DNA of 5,481 bases from an uncultured Bacillota bacterium (GCA_949287115.1 CASEFF010000082.1:1-5481); one strand, 5' to 3'; positions 1 to 5,481 are shown, counted from the stretch's first letter. Made by a program: numbers and translations. Notes: generated by a model from the sequence alone, not told the origin.

Positions 1-13
1 AGTTTCGAAAAAA

Positions 14-44
14 GACGCTCACTTTTGTGGGCGTTATTTTTTTT
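14..44 (+). terminator. Intrinsic terminator of an upstream gene outside the window
   Basis: A 9-bp stem (14-22 with 27-35, including two G-T wobbles) closes a TTTT loop and is followed by eight T at 37-44. Six A at 8-13 precede the stem, so the reverse strand also reads hairpin plus T-tract and the element could work in both directions. No gene end is visible before it. It most likely ends a plus-strand gene lying left of the window. Confidence 0.8.
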
Positions 45-71
45 GAGACGCGGCGTTCCATGTGATAAAAT
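43..71 (+). promoter_or_regulatory. Sigma-A type promoter of the asp23-recG-rsmD-coaD unit
   Basis: A -35 box TTGAGA (43-48, 5 of 6 matches to TTGACA) is followed after exactly 17 bp by a -10 box TAAAAT (66-71, 5 of 6). A TG at 63-64 forms an extended -10. Transcription would start near 78, giving a leader of about 14 nt that begins just before the Shine-Dalgarno sequence. The -35 box shares its first two bases with the T-tract of the preceding terminator. Confidence 0.72.
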
Positions 72-79
72 GTCATTGC

Positions 80-85
80 AGGAGG
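80..85 (+). promoter_or_regulatory. Ribosome binding site fixing the start of the Asp23-family gene
   Basis: A perfect AGGAGG lies 6 nt before the ATG at 92. It argues against the in-frame GTG at 62, which would fall inside the promoter and upstream of the predicted transcription start. Confidence 0.85.
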
Positions 86-91
86 GAGATC

Positions 92-439
92 ATGCGTGAT
101 ATCAGTACGAAGCTGGGAGACATACGTTTCTCGCGCAACATGATAAACGACATCGTCGCAAGGTCCATGGAAGCCTTTTCGGACAGGGCGGAGCTGCTCA
201 ACTACAGGGGCGGTCATAAGAACGTCAGGGTCGAAGACGGTGAAGACGGTATGGAGATAACGGCATATATCGTCGTTCGTTTCGGCGAGAGCATAAAGGA
301 AGTGACGGAAGGCATACTGGACAGCATATATGACGAAGTCGAAAAGGTAACGGGGCAGCGGCCTGCGAAGGTGACGGTGATCGTGACGGGTACGGCCGCG
401 AAGAACACGGTGAAGAGGCACATAGAGGTGAGCAGATAA
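92..439 (+). CDS. Asp23/Gls24 family envelope stress response protein
   Basis: This 115-residue protein carries the Asp23/Gls24 layout. It opens with a strand of the type 'STKLGDIRFS' (residues 5-14), then has a helix, a strand pair around VRVE and MEITAYIVVRFG (45-65), a helix with the SIKEVTEGILDSIYDEVEKVTG pattern (67-88), and a last strand KVTVIVTG (93-100). Family members such as B. subtilis YloU and S. aureus Asp23 are small cytosolic proteins linked to envelope stress or the membrane. I see no signal peptide or membrane segment here. The stretch after the first helix (residues 27-44) lacks the usual Gly-Val-containing pattern, so this is a divergent member. A 9-bp tandem duplication encodes EDG-EDG at 48-53. 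The stop codon abuts the recG ATG, so the two genes should be translated together. The exact subfamily and role are uncertain. Confidence 0.85.
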   Translation: MRDISTKLGDIRFSRNMINDIVARSMEAFSDRAELLNYRGGHKNVRVEDGEDGMEITAYIVVRFGESIKEVTEGILDSIYDEVEKVTGQRPAKVTVIVTGTAAKNTVKRHIEVSR

Positions 440-2479
440 ATGGATCCTAAGGACAGCGTGCTGCAGCTTAAGGGCGTAGGGCCGAAAAAAGCCGGAGCAC
501 TGGAAAAACTCAATATAAGGACTGTCGAAGATCTGATGTTTTTCCTTCCGAGGGACTACGAGGACAGGAGAAAACGCACGCGTATATGCGATATGACGGA
601 CGGTGAAGTGACGGGCGTCGAGTGTGAAGTGGCAGCCGTGGTCAGCGGCGGATACAGGTACGGACGAAAGCGGACGCTCAGGGTCACGGTAACGGACGGT
701 ACGGGCGCCATGGAAGTCATATTCTTTAACGCCGCATATCTGAAGAACGCCTTCGGGAAGGGAGAGCGGTATCTCTTCTTCGGGAAGGCCGAGAGGAGAG
801 CGGGCAGGGTGCAGATGATCCATCCCGACTTCTGCAGGGCATCGGAAGCGAAGGAAGGCATAATGGCGGTATATCCTCTCACAAAAGGGATAAGCCAGCG
901 GGAGATGAGAGCATGGCAGGAGGCCGTAAGGCCGATGTACGCCGTGGCGGAGGACTTTCTCAGCGAAGGGTTCAGAGAGGAGAACAGGCTCTGCGACATG
1001 GAATACGCCCTTGAGAACGTTCATTTCCCGACGGAAAGGCAGAAGATGCTGGAGGCGAGATACAGGCTCATCTTCGATGAACTGCTGGTGATGCAGACCG
1101 GTATGATGGCGGCAAGACACATGACGGACGAAAACACCGGCGGCATAGCGTTTTCAAAGGAAGCCGATGTGTCAAAATACATAGATGCTCTGCCGTACGA
1201 GCTTACGGGAGCTCAGAAGAGATGCGTGGATGAGATAGAGCGTGATCTCGAGAGCGGCCGGATGATGAACCGCCTCGTTCAGGGCGACGTGGGGTCGGGA
1301 AAGACGGCTGTCGCGGAGATCGCGATGTACAAGGCCGTCATGAGCGGTTATCAGGCGGTGCTGATGGCTCCCACCGAGATACTGGCCAGACAGCATTTCG
1401 AAGGTATGAAAAAGGCTTTTGAGCCGTACGGCATCGGGATCGGTTTCCTGTCGGGCTCGCTGAAAGCGGCAGGCAGGCGCGAGACGCTGGAAGGCATAAA
1501 GTCGGGAAGGCTGCAGGTGATAATAGGAACCCATGCCGTCATACAGCCGGAAGTGGAATTTCATCGCCTGGGACTTGTCATAACCGACGAACAGCACAGG
1601 TTCGGCGTGAGACAGCGCGTGAAGCTGAAGGAAAAGGGTGAAAATCCCAATGTGCTGGTTATGACGGCAACGCCTATACCGAGGACCCTTTCCGTCGTGC
1701 TGTACGGCGATCTGGACGTGTCGGTGATAGACGAGATGCCGCCGGGAAGGCAGAAGATCGCCACCAGGAGCGTAGGCGGTGAAAAACGCGAAAAATGCTA
1801 TGATTTCGTGGAAGAGCAGCTGAAAGCGGGCAGACAGGCATACGTCGTCACTCCGCTGATAGAGGAGTCCGATGCGATGGATGTCAGGTCGGCGACGCAG
1901 GTGGCCGATGAGCTTAAAAGACGTTTCGGAGACTACAGCGTGGCGCTCATACACGGAGCCATGAAGCAGGACGAGAAGGATCGCATCATGGAAGACTTTT
2001 ACGGCGGAAAGACGGATGTGCTGGTGTCAACGGTCGTCATAGAGGTCGGGATAAACGTCCCCAACGCAACGGTCATCGTGGTGGAGAACGCGGAAAGGTT
2101 CGGCCTTGCACAGCTCCATCAGCTCCGGGGCCGGGTGGGAAGAGGAAGCCATAGATCCTACTGCTTCCTCATATTCGACGGCGGATCGGAGACCGCCAGG
2201 AAGAGGGGCGAGATAATGGAGAGCTCATCCGACGGATTTTACATAGCCGAAGAGGATCTGAAGTTGAGGGGGCCGGGCGAGATATTCGGTACGAGACAGC
2301 ACGGACTGCCGGATCTTAAGATAGCCGACCTTTCGAGGCATCTTAGGATAATGGAACACGCCAGACGCGAGGCGAGGGCGGTGATCCGGCGCGATCCGGA
2401 GCTGAAAGACGTGGAAAACGGAGGATTGAGGCACAGGGTCGTCAAAATGTTCGGAGACGATCTGAGCCTCGACCTGTAG
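440..2479 (+). CDS. recG: ATP-dependent DNA helicase RecG
   Basis: RecG is a monomeric superfamily 2 translocase that remodels stalled replication forks and branch-migrates Holliday junctions and D- or R-loops. Its 679 residues match the family (about 680-690). The N-terminal wedge region has the helix-hairpin-like LKGVGPKKA (10-18), LPRDYEDRR near 36-44, and an OB fold to about 130. The helicase core shows LPYELTGAQ (251-259), Walker A GDVGSGKT (282-289, catalytic K288), the Walker B variant DEQH typical of RecG (383-386), TATPIPRT (409-416) and motif VI QLRGRVGRG (561-569). The C-terminal TRG region includes DLKLRGPGE (606-614) and GTRQHGLP (617-624), which couple ATP use to DNA movement. 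All key motifs are intact. The ATG directly follows the asp23 TAA with no gap; GAGGTG at 425-430 can serve as ribosome site and lies within the upstream gene. Confidence 0.98.
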   Translation: MDPKDSVLQLKGVGPKKAGALEKLNIRTVEDLMFFLPRDYEDRRKRTRICDMTDGEVTGVECEVAAVVSGGYRYGRKRTLRVTVTDGTGAMEVIFFNAAYLKNAFGKGERYLFFGKAERRAGRVQMIHPDFCRASEAKEGIMAVYPLTKGISQREMRAWQEAVRPMYAVAEDFLSEGFREENRLCDMEYALENVHFPTERQKMLEARYRLIFDELLVMQTGMMAARHMTDENTGGIAFSKEADVSKYIDALPYELTGAQKRCVDEIERDLESGRMMNRLVQGDVGSGKTAVAEIAMYKAVMSGYQAVLMAPTEILARQHFEGMKKAFEPYGIGIGFLSGSLKAAGRRETLEGIKSGRLQVIIGTHAVIQPEVEFHRLGLVITDEQHRFGVRQRVKLKEKGENPNVLVMTATPIPRTLSVVLYGDLDVSVIDEMPPGRQKIATRSVGGEKREKCYDFVEEQLKAGRQAYVVTPLIEESDAMDVRSATQVADELKRRFGDYSVALIHGAMKQDEKDRIMEDFYGGKTDVLVSTVVIEVGINVPNATVIVVENAERFGLAQLHQLRGRVGRGSHRSYCFLIFDGGSETARKRGEIMESSSDGFYIAEEDLKLRGPGEIFGTRQHGLPDLKIADLSRHLRIMEHARREARAVIRRDPELKDVENGGLRHRVVKMFGDDLSLDL

Positions 2480-2484
2480 ATCAT

Positions 2485-2507
2485 ATCACAAGGACACATC
2501 ACAAGGA
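2485..2507 (+). repeat. Short direct repeat in the recG-rsmD gap, duplicating part of the ribosome site
   Basis: The 10-mer ATCACAAGGA occurs at 2485-2494 and again at 2498-2507, with a 13-bp period. The second copy contributes the start of the AAGGAGG Shine-Dalgarno sequence (2503-2509) used by rsmD. The first copy has only AAGGA and sits 21 nt before the ATG, too far to act on that start. Confidence 0.6.
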
Positions 2508-2515
2508 GGGACGAT

Positions 2516-3052
2516 ATGCGCGTAATAGCCGGAAAATACAAGGGAAGAAAACTGCGCACACCAGCCGATAATTCCATAAGACCTACGACGGACAAGGTAA
2601 AGGAGGCGCTTTTCAGCATACTGACGGAGTACACGGGCGGCAGCAGGGTGCTGGATCTGTTCTCCGGGACAGGAGGCCTGGGGATTGAGGCGCTGAGCCG
2701 CGGAGCGAGGGAGTGCGTCTTCGGAGACGGTTCGCGGGACAGCATAAAGCTAATAAAGGAGAATATCGCACATTGCGGCGCAGAGAAAGAGGCGGTGGTG
2801 ATACCGGGAGATTTTAGAAAGCTGCTGATGAACGTCAGAGGCGACTTCGACATCATAATTCTGGATCCCCCTTACGACAGAGGACTGATGGAGCCGTGCT
2901 TTGAGATCATAAGGGAGCGGGGACTGCTGGCGGAAGACGGCCTGATAGTGGCCGAACACAGGAAGGAGGAGTCCTTACCAGATGAGATCTGCGGATTTTC
3001 CAGGCTGAAGGAGCGCAGGTACGGTATCGTGGTACTGTCAATATATTGTTGA
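2516..3052 (+). CDS. rsmD: 16S rRNA (guanine(966)-N(2))-methyltransferase RsmD
   Basis: RsmD transfers a methyl group from S-adenosylmethionine to N2 of G966 in 16S rRNA (E. coli numbering) during 30S assembly. The 178-residue protein opens with the family signature MRVIAGKYKGRKL, followed by RPTTDKVKEALFSIL (22-36). The SAM-binding glycine loop is DLFSGTGGLGIEALSRGA (47-64), and the catalytic DPPY tetrapeptide of N-methyltransferases is at 117-120. The usual acidic residue after the second strand appears as D71 in a VFGDGS context, slightly unlike the more common VE-x-D form. A strong AAGGAGG (2503-2509) lies 6 nt before the ATG. The gap after recG is only 36 nt with no terminator, consistent with one operon. 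The rsmD-coaD pairing is common in Firmicutes and other bacteria. The stop codon overlaps the -35 box of an internal promoter. Confidence 0.96.
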   Translation: MRVIAGKYKGRKLRTPADNSIRPTTDKVKEALFSILTEYTGGSRVLDLFSGTGGLGIEALSRGARECVFGDGSRDSIKLIKENIAHCGAEKEAVVIPGDFRKLLMNVRGDFDIIILDPPYDRGLMEPCFEIIRERGLLAEDGLIVAEHRKEESLPDEICGFSRLKERRYGIVVLSIYC

Positions 3053-3077
3053 ACAGGCTGTTGATCCATGGTATAAT
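3049..3077 (+). promoter_or_regulatory. Internal promoter ahead of coaD
   Basis: A perfect TATAAT (3072-3077), preceded by TGG at 3069-3071 as an extended -10, is spaced 17 bp from TTGAAC (3049-3054, 4 of 6 matches to TTGACA). Transcription should start near 3084, about 20 nt before the coaD ATG and just upstream of its ribosome site. The -35 box overlaps the rsmD stop TGA (3050-3052). This is the closest match to consensus in the window and should allow coaD and the next gene to be expressed independently of recG-rsmD. Confidence 0.78.
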
Positions 3078-3091
3078 TAATAGTAATTTCT

Positions 3092-3097
3092 GGGAGG
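3092..3097 (+). promoter_or_regulatory. Ribosome binding site fixing the coaD start
   Basis: GGGAGG lies 8 nt before the ATG at 3106. The open frame extends back to an in-frame TTG at 3046, but that codon lies inside the end of rsmD and the promoter, and its added residues do not belong to the CoaD family. Confidence 0.8.
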
Positions 3098-3105
3098 ATC
3101 TGAAG

Positions 3106-3594
3106 ATGAAGACAAAAGCCTTATATACCGGCTCATTCGACCCGCTGACCAACGGACATATGAACATAATAGAGAGAGCGGCGAAACTGTATGATGAGCT
3201 GACCATAGGGATAATCGTCAATCCTTCAAAGAAGTGTCTCTTTTCCCTTGAAGAGAGAAGAAGGATGATATCGGATGCGCTCAGACATCTCCCGAATGTC
3301 AGCGTCGACTGCTTTTCGGGGCTGCTGGCCAGATATGTCAACGACAACGGCTTCAACGTCGTAGTAAGAGGTCTGAGGGCGACGATGGATTTCGAATATG
3401 AGATACAGATGGCACAGATGAATGCAAGACTGTTCGATGAGACCGTGGAGACGGTATTCCTCATGACGGATCCGAAGTATTCCTTCATAAGCTCCAGCAT
3501 GATAAAGGAGGTCCATTCCCTTGGAGGCTCCATAGAAGGGCTGGTGCCGGACGAGATACTGAGAAAGATGGACGAATCTATTGGCGATAAATAG
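3106..3594 (+). CDS. coaD: Pantetheine-phosphate adenylyltransferase CoaD
   Basis: CoaD joins ATP and 4'-phosphopantetheine to give dephospho-CoA and pyrophosphate, the penultimate step of coenzyme A synthesis in the cytosol. The 162 residues match the family (about 160). The nucleotidyltransferase motif GSFDPLTNGH (9-18) contains the catalytic H18 of the T/HxGH type. Further family hallmarks are NPSKK (39-43, substrate-contacting K42), RGLR followed by DFEYE (88-91 and 95-99, R88) and ISSSMIKEV (128-136). The whole sequence is collinear with known CoaD proteins, with no missing catalytic residue. It begins 53 nt after rsmD, behind its own strong promoter, and the next gene follows at 9 nt with its ribosome site overlapping the coaD TAG, so these two are almost certainly co-transcribed. 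Confidence 0.98.
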   Translation: MKTKALYTGSFDPLTNGHMNIIERAAKLYDELTIGIIVNPSKKCLFSLEERRRMISDALRHLPNVSVDCFSGLLARYVNDNGFNVVVRGLRATMDFEYEIQMAQMNARLFDETVETVFLMTDPKYSFISSSMIKEVHSLGGSIEGLVPDEILRKMDESIGDK

Positions 3595-3603
3595 GAGGAT
3601 AAT

Positions 3604-4176
3604 ATGAGAGTTTTGGAACTTTTGGAAGAAATTGAAGAGATCGTTGATACTGCGGCGGGATTTCCTCTTACGGGAAAGATCATGGTGGATTCTCAGGAAT
3701 TGCTTGAAATAGTCAGAGAGATAAGAGCGGAACTGCCCGATGAGATACAGCAGGCACAGTGGATAAAGAACGAGAGAGAGCGTATCATAGCCGAAGCGAG
3801 GACGCAGTATGAAGCGGTCATCGAGGATGCGCAGAAGCAGGCCGATGCTCTCGTAGAGAACAACGATATAACGGTAAAGGCGAAGATGCGTGCCGACGAA
3901 CTGATGAGAGTCACCGAGAATACGGCAAAGCAGCTCAAGATAAGCACATACGATTATCTCGACAGCATACTCTACAGCTTTCAGGGAAAGATGGAACATC
4001 TCAGCTCCATCTATTTCGGCGAGATGTTCACCAGCATAGAAAAGGCCTTCGAGGATATCAATTCGGCGCTGGCGGCCAACAGGGACGAGCTGAAGGACAT
4101 GGCATACAGGACCCAGATGGATGCGGAGGACATCACTCAGCAGCCTCAGGACGGCGAAGCTCAGGAAGACAGATAG
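3604..4176 (+). CDS. Uncharacterised coiled-coil protein, ATP synthase B/H-subunit-like
   Basis: This 190-residue protein is almost wholly helical and charged. Residues 1-18 form an acidic amphipathic helix. A short region with GFPLTGKIMVD (19-29) follows, then ELLEIVREIRAELPDEI (32-48). A long predicted coiled coil with alanine-rich heptads and IIAEA (61-65) and AVIEDAQKQADALV (71-84) repeats covers about 47-115. A second helical part runs to about 170, and the tail is acidic and glutamine-rich. There is no signal peptide, membrane segment or nucleotide-binding motif. From memory, similar proteins sit beside coaD in many Clostridia and are often labelled 'ATPase' or V-type ATPase subunit H, a label that probably reflects only coiled-coil similarity. 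The ribosome site AGGAGG (3593-3598) overlaps the coaD stop, 5 nt before the ATG. Its function is unknown; a scaffold or cell-division/envelope role is conceivable but unsupported. Confidence 0.85.
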   Translation: MRVLELLEEIEEIVDTAAGFPLTGKIMVDSQELLEIVREIRAELPDEIQQAQWIKNERERIIAEARTQYEAVIEDAQKQADALVENNDITVKAKMRADELMRVTENTAKQLKISTYDYLDSILYSFQGKMEHLSSIYFGEMFTSIEKAFEDINSALAANRDELKDMAYRTQMDAEDITQQPQDGEAQEDR

Positions 4177-4202
4177 CAGGAGCATATATAAGGACGTATA
4201 TC

Positions 4203-4245
4203 ACACCCGTGATCTGTGAAGGACGACAGATGCGGGTGTTTTTTT
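4203..4245 (+). terminator. Intrinsic terminator closing the five-gene unit
   Basis: A 7-bp GC-rich stem (4203-4209 with 4233-4239) is continued, after a small bulge, by a second 6-bp stem (4212-4217 with 4226-4231) around an 8-nt loop, and is followed by a run of T to 4245. It starts 27 nt after the coiled-coil gene's stop. It separates that unit from tmcAL, so tmcAL needs its own promoter or readthrough. Confidence 0.92.
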
Positions 4246-4294
4246 GTTGCCTTCACGGGGGAGCTTTGTTTTCCGCCGTCGGGGTCCGAATGTC

Positions 4295-4323
4295 TTCCAT
4301 TGGGCGCGGCTTTATGTTATCAT
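4295..4323 (+). promoter_or_regulatory. Extended -10 promoter of tmcAL, possibly giving a leaderless mRNA
   Basis: TGT followed by TATCAT (4315-4323) is an extended -10 with 5 of 6 matches to TATAAT. At a 17-bp spacing the -35 position holds TTCCAT (4295-4300), only 2 of 6 matches, which is tolerable for an extended -10 promoter. The A of the tmcAL ATG (4330) lies 7 nt beyond the -10 box, at the expected transcription start. No Shine-Dalgarno sequence is visible between the terminator T-tract and the ATG. Confidence 0.55.
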
Positions 4324-4329
4324 TTCCTC

Positions 4330-5481
4330 ATGAGAGTACTTGGTATAACGGCGGAGTACAATCCGCTGCACAACGGACATATATATCATCTGAGACGTTC
4401 CGCGGAGGAGACGGGAGCCGACTGCACGGTCGTTGTCATGAGCGGTTACTTTACCCAGAGGGGCGAAGCGGCGATCCTGGACAAATGGACAAGAAGCAGG
4501 CTGGCCGTGGAGCACGGCGCAGATCTCGTGCTGGAGCTGCCCTTCGTCTTTGCGTGTGCCAGAGGGAGCGTGTTTGCGGCCGGTGCTGTAGACATATTGA
4601 AGGGTATGGGCGTCACCGACATATCCTTCGGCAGCGAGACGGGGGATTCGGAGATGCTGGAGAGCCTCGTGGACGATCTTCGCGCAAAGAGGCGGGAGAT
4701 AGACGAGCTGACGCGACGGAGGATGAGAGACGGCGATTCATATGCGCGATCATACAGGGCTGCGGCAGGCAGCGTGCTGGGAGAGGAAAGAGCATCTCTC
4801 ATGGATACGCCCAACAATATACTGGCGATAGAGTACATGAAGCGGATAGCCCACTGGCGTGATGCGGGATACGCGACGGATGTCCATGCCGTGAAGCGTT
4901 TCGGATCGGGGTATGACGATGTGAACGATGAGGCCGGATTTGCGGGCGCGTCGGCCATCAGAAGGGCTGTGTCCTCGGAAGGCGCCGGCAGCGTCGCAGC
5001 CTACGTGCCCGATGATGTGGAAAGGGAGCTTGTAAAGGCGGAAGACCCGGCCGAGGCTGAAAGAAGAGCGTTCCTGCTGCTGCAGAACGCTCTGGTGACG
5101 CGGGACGGCAGGGAACTTTCGGACATATACTGTATGGGCGAAGGGCTGGAAAACAAGCTGAAAAGGGAGATCGTGAGAGCAGGTTCGATGAAAGAGCTCA
5201 TTTCGTCTGTCGTATCGAGGCGGTATACGGAAGCTGCCGTAAGGAGGCTTCTTGTGTATATACTTATGGATATGCGCGTGTACGATCCGCCGTCGAAGAT
5301 ATACGGACGCGTGCTGGCAGCCGGAGAAAAGGGCAGAAAGCTCCTGCGCCGTATGGCGGATGACGACGGCGATCATATCCCCATCATCACGTCGGTGAAC
5401 AGCCGGCGCGATGTCTGCGCACAGGTGGAGGATACTCTGAAATACGACATGATGGCAGCGGACGTGTACAATATCATAAAG
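4330..5481 (+). CDS. tmcAL: tRNA(Met) cytidine acetate ligase TmcAL (YlbM), 3' end cut by the window
   Basis: TmcAL uses ATP and acetate to make N4-acetylcytidine at the wobble position of elongator tRNA-Met, keeping AUG decoding accurate. The visible 384 codons begin MRVLGITAEYNPLHNGH, the HIGH-type nucleotidyltransferase motif (HNGH at 14-17). They continue with SGYFTQRGEAA (38-48), KWTR (52-55), LELP (68-71), TPNNILAIEY (160-169) and GASAIRR (206-212), all matching the YlbM family in order. B. subtilis YlbM has about 415 residues, so only a short C-terminal piece should be missing; the last residues visible (ADVYNIIK) fit the conserved end region. The ATG at 4330 is chosen because it gives the exact family N-terminus. 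The in-frame TTG at 4300 would add ten foreign residues. There is no ribosome site; see the promoter entry. The gene stands alone after a terminator and shares its fold superfamily with CoaD. Confidence 0.94.
   Translation, partial: MRVLGITAEYNPLHNGHIYHLRRSAEETGADCTVVVMSGYFTQRGEAAILDKWTRSRLAVEHGADLVLELPFVFACARGSVFAAGAVDILKGMGVTDISFGSETGDSEMLESLVDDLRAKRREIDELTRRRMRDGDSYARSYRAAAGSVLGEERASLMDTPNNILAIEYMKRIAHWRDAGYATDVHAVKRFGSGYDDVNDEAGFAGASAIRRAVSSEGAGSVAAYVPDDVERELVKAEDPAEAERRAFLLLQNALVTRDGRELSDIYCMGEGLENKLKREIVRAGSMKELISSVVSRRYTEAAVRRLLVYILMDMRVYDPPSKIYGRVLAAGEKGRKLLRRMADDDGDHIPIITSVNSRRDVCAQVEDTLKYDMMAADVYNIIK

Noticed and set aside
62..91. GTG at 62 as an earlier start of the Asp23-family gene
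   Set aside because: It falls inside the predicted -10 region and lacks an upstream ribosome site; the ATG at 92 has a perfect AGGAGG and gives the family N-terminus.
1172..1954. Minus-strand open frame of 260 codons within recG
   Set aside because: It is fully antisense to the helicase core motifs of RecG and shows no family resemblance. It is a shadow of the conserved gene.
2907..3683. Minus-strand open frame of 258 codons across the rsmD-coaD junction
   Set aside because: It is Ser-rich, covers the ends of three real genes and a strong plus-strand promoter, and shows no domain.
3226..4185. Minus-strand open frame of 319 codons opposite coaD and the coiled-coil gene
   Set aside because: It lies antisense to two well-supported genes, has no ribosome site of note or recognisable domain, and its low-complexity Leu/Arg/His/Tyr-rich composition is what reverse reading of this codon bias yields.
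4177..4202. AT-rich stretch with ATATATA and GTATAT as a possible promoter or operator
   Set aside because: No spaced -35 partner is visible, and any transcript starting here would run straight into the terminator hairpin at 4203.
4210..4240. The long hairpin before tmcAL as a riboswitch or attenuator of tmcAL
   Set aside because: It is a single hairpin with a T-tract directly after the coiled-coil gene, with no sign of an alternative antiterminator pairing or conserved aptamer. A simple intrinsic terminator explains it.
4209..4862. Plus-strand open frame of 217 codons starting inside the terminator hairpin
   Set aside because: It overlaps tmcAL in another frame, starts at a GTG within the terminator stem, and encodes an Arg/Gly-rich sequence without a recognisable family, while the tmcAL frame matches its family throughout.

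Overview
The window looks like the chromosome of a low-to-mid GC Gram-positive anaerobe of the Clostridia/Eubacteriales. The signs are strong AGGAGG ribosome sites, heavy use of AGG/AGA for arginine and ATA for isoleucine at roughly balanced GC, and a Firmicutes-type run of housekeeping genes. A relative of Anaerovoracaceae or Mogibacterium is possible, but that is a guess from style and gene order. All supported genes are on the plus strand. I see no mobile element, tRNA, rRNA or CRISPR array.

Layout. At 14-44 is the intrinsic terminator of a gene that lies before the window. A promoter (43-71) begins inside its T-tract and opens a compact five-gene unit: an Asp23/Gls24-family protein (92-439), the branch-migration helicase RecG (440-2479), the 16S rRNA methyltransferase RsmD (2516-3052), phosphopantetheine adenylyltransferase CoaD (3106-3594), and an unnamed coiled-coil protein of 190 residues (3604-4176). 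A second promoter, with a perfect TATAAT, sits at the rsmD stop codon and can drive the last two genes separately. A long terminator hairpin (4203-4245) closes the unit. After it, tmcAL (tRNA-Met cytidine acetate ligase, formerly ylbM) starts from what looks like its own extended -10 promoter, placed so that transcription would begin at or next to the ATG. It runs off the right edge, probably only a few dozen residues short of its end.

Functionally the genes cover DNA repair and fork rescue (RecG), RNA modification and translation (RsmD, TmcAL), coenzyme A synthesis (CoaD) and probable cell-envelope or stress roles (Asp23). They do not form one pathway. The cluster is a conserved growth-related neighbourhood rather than a dedicated system. 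I found no convincing undescribed defence or mobile system. The points most worth a second look are the possibly leaderless tmcAL transcript, the internal promoter before coaD, and the uncharacterised coiled-coil protein.
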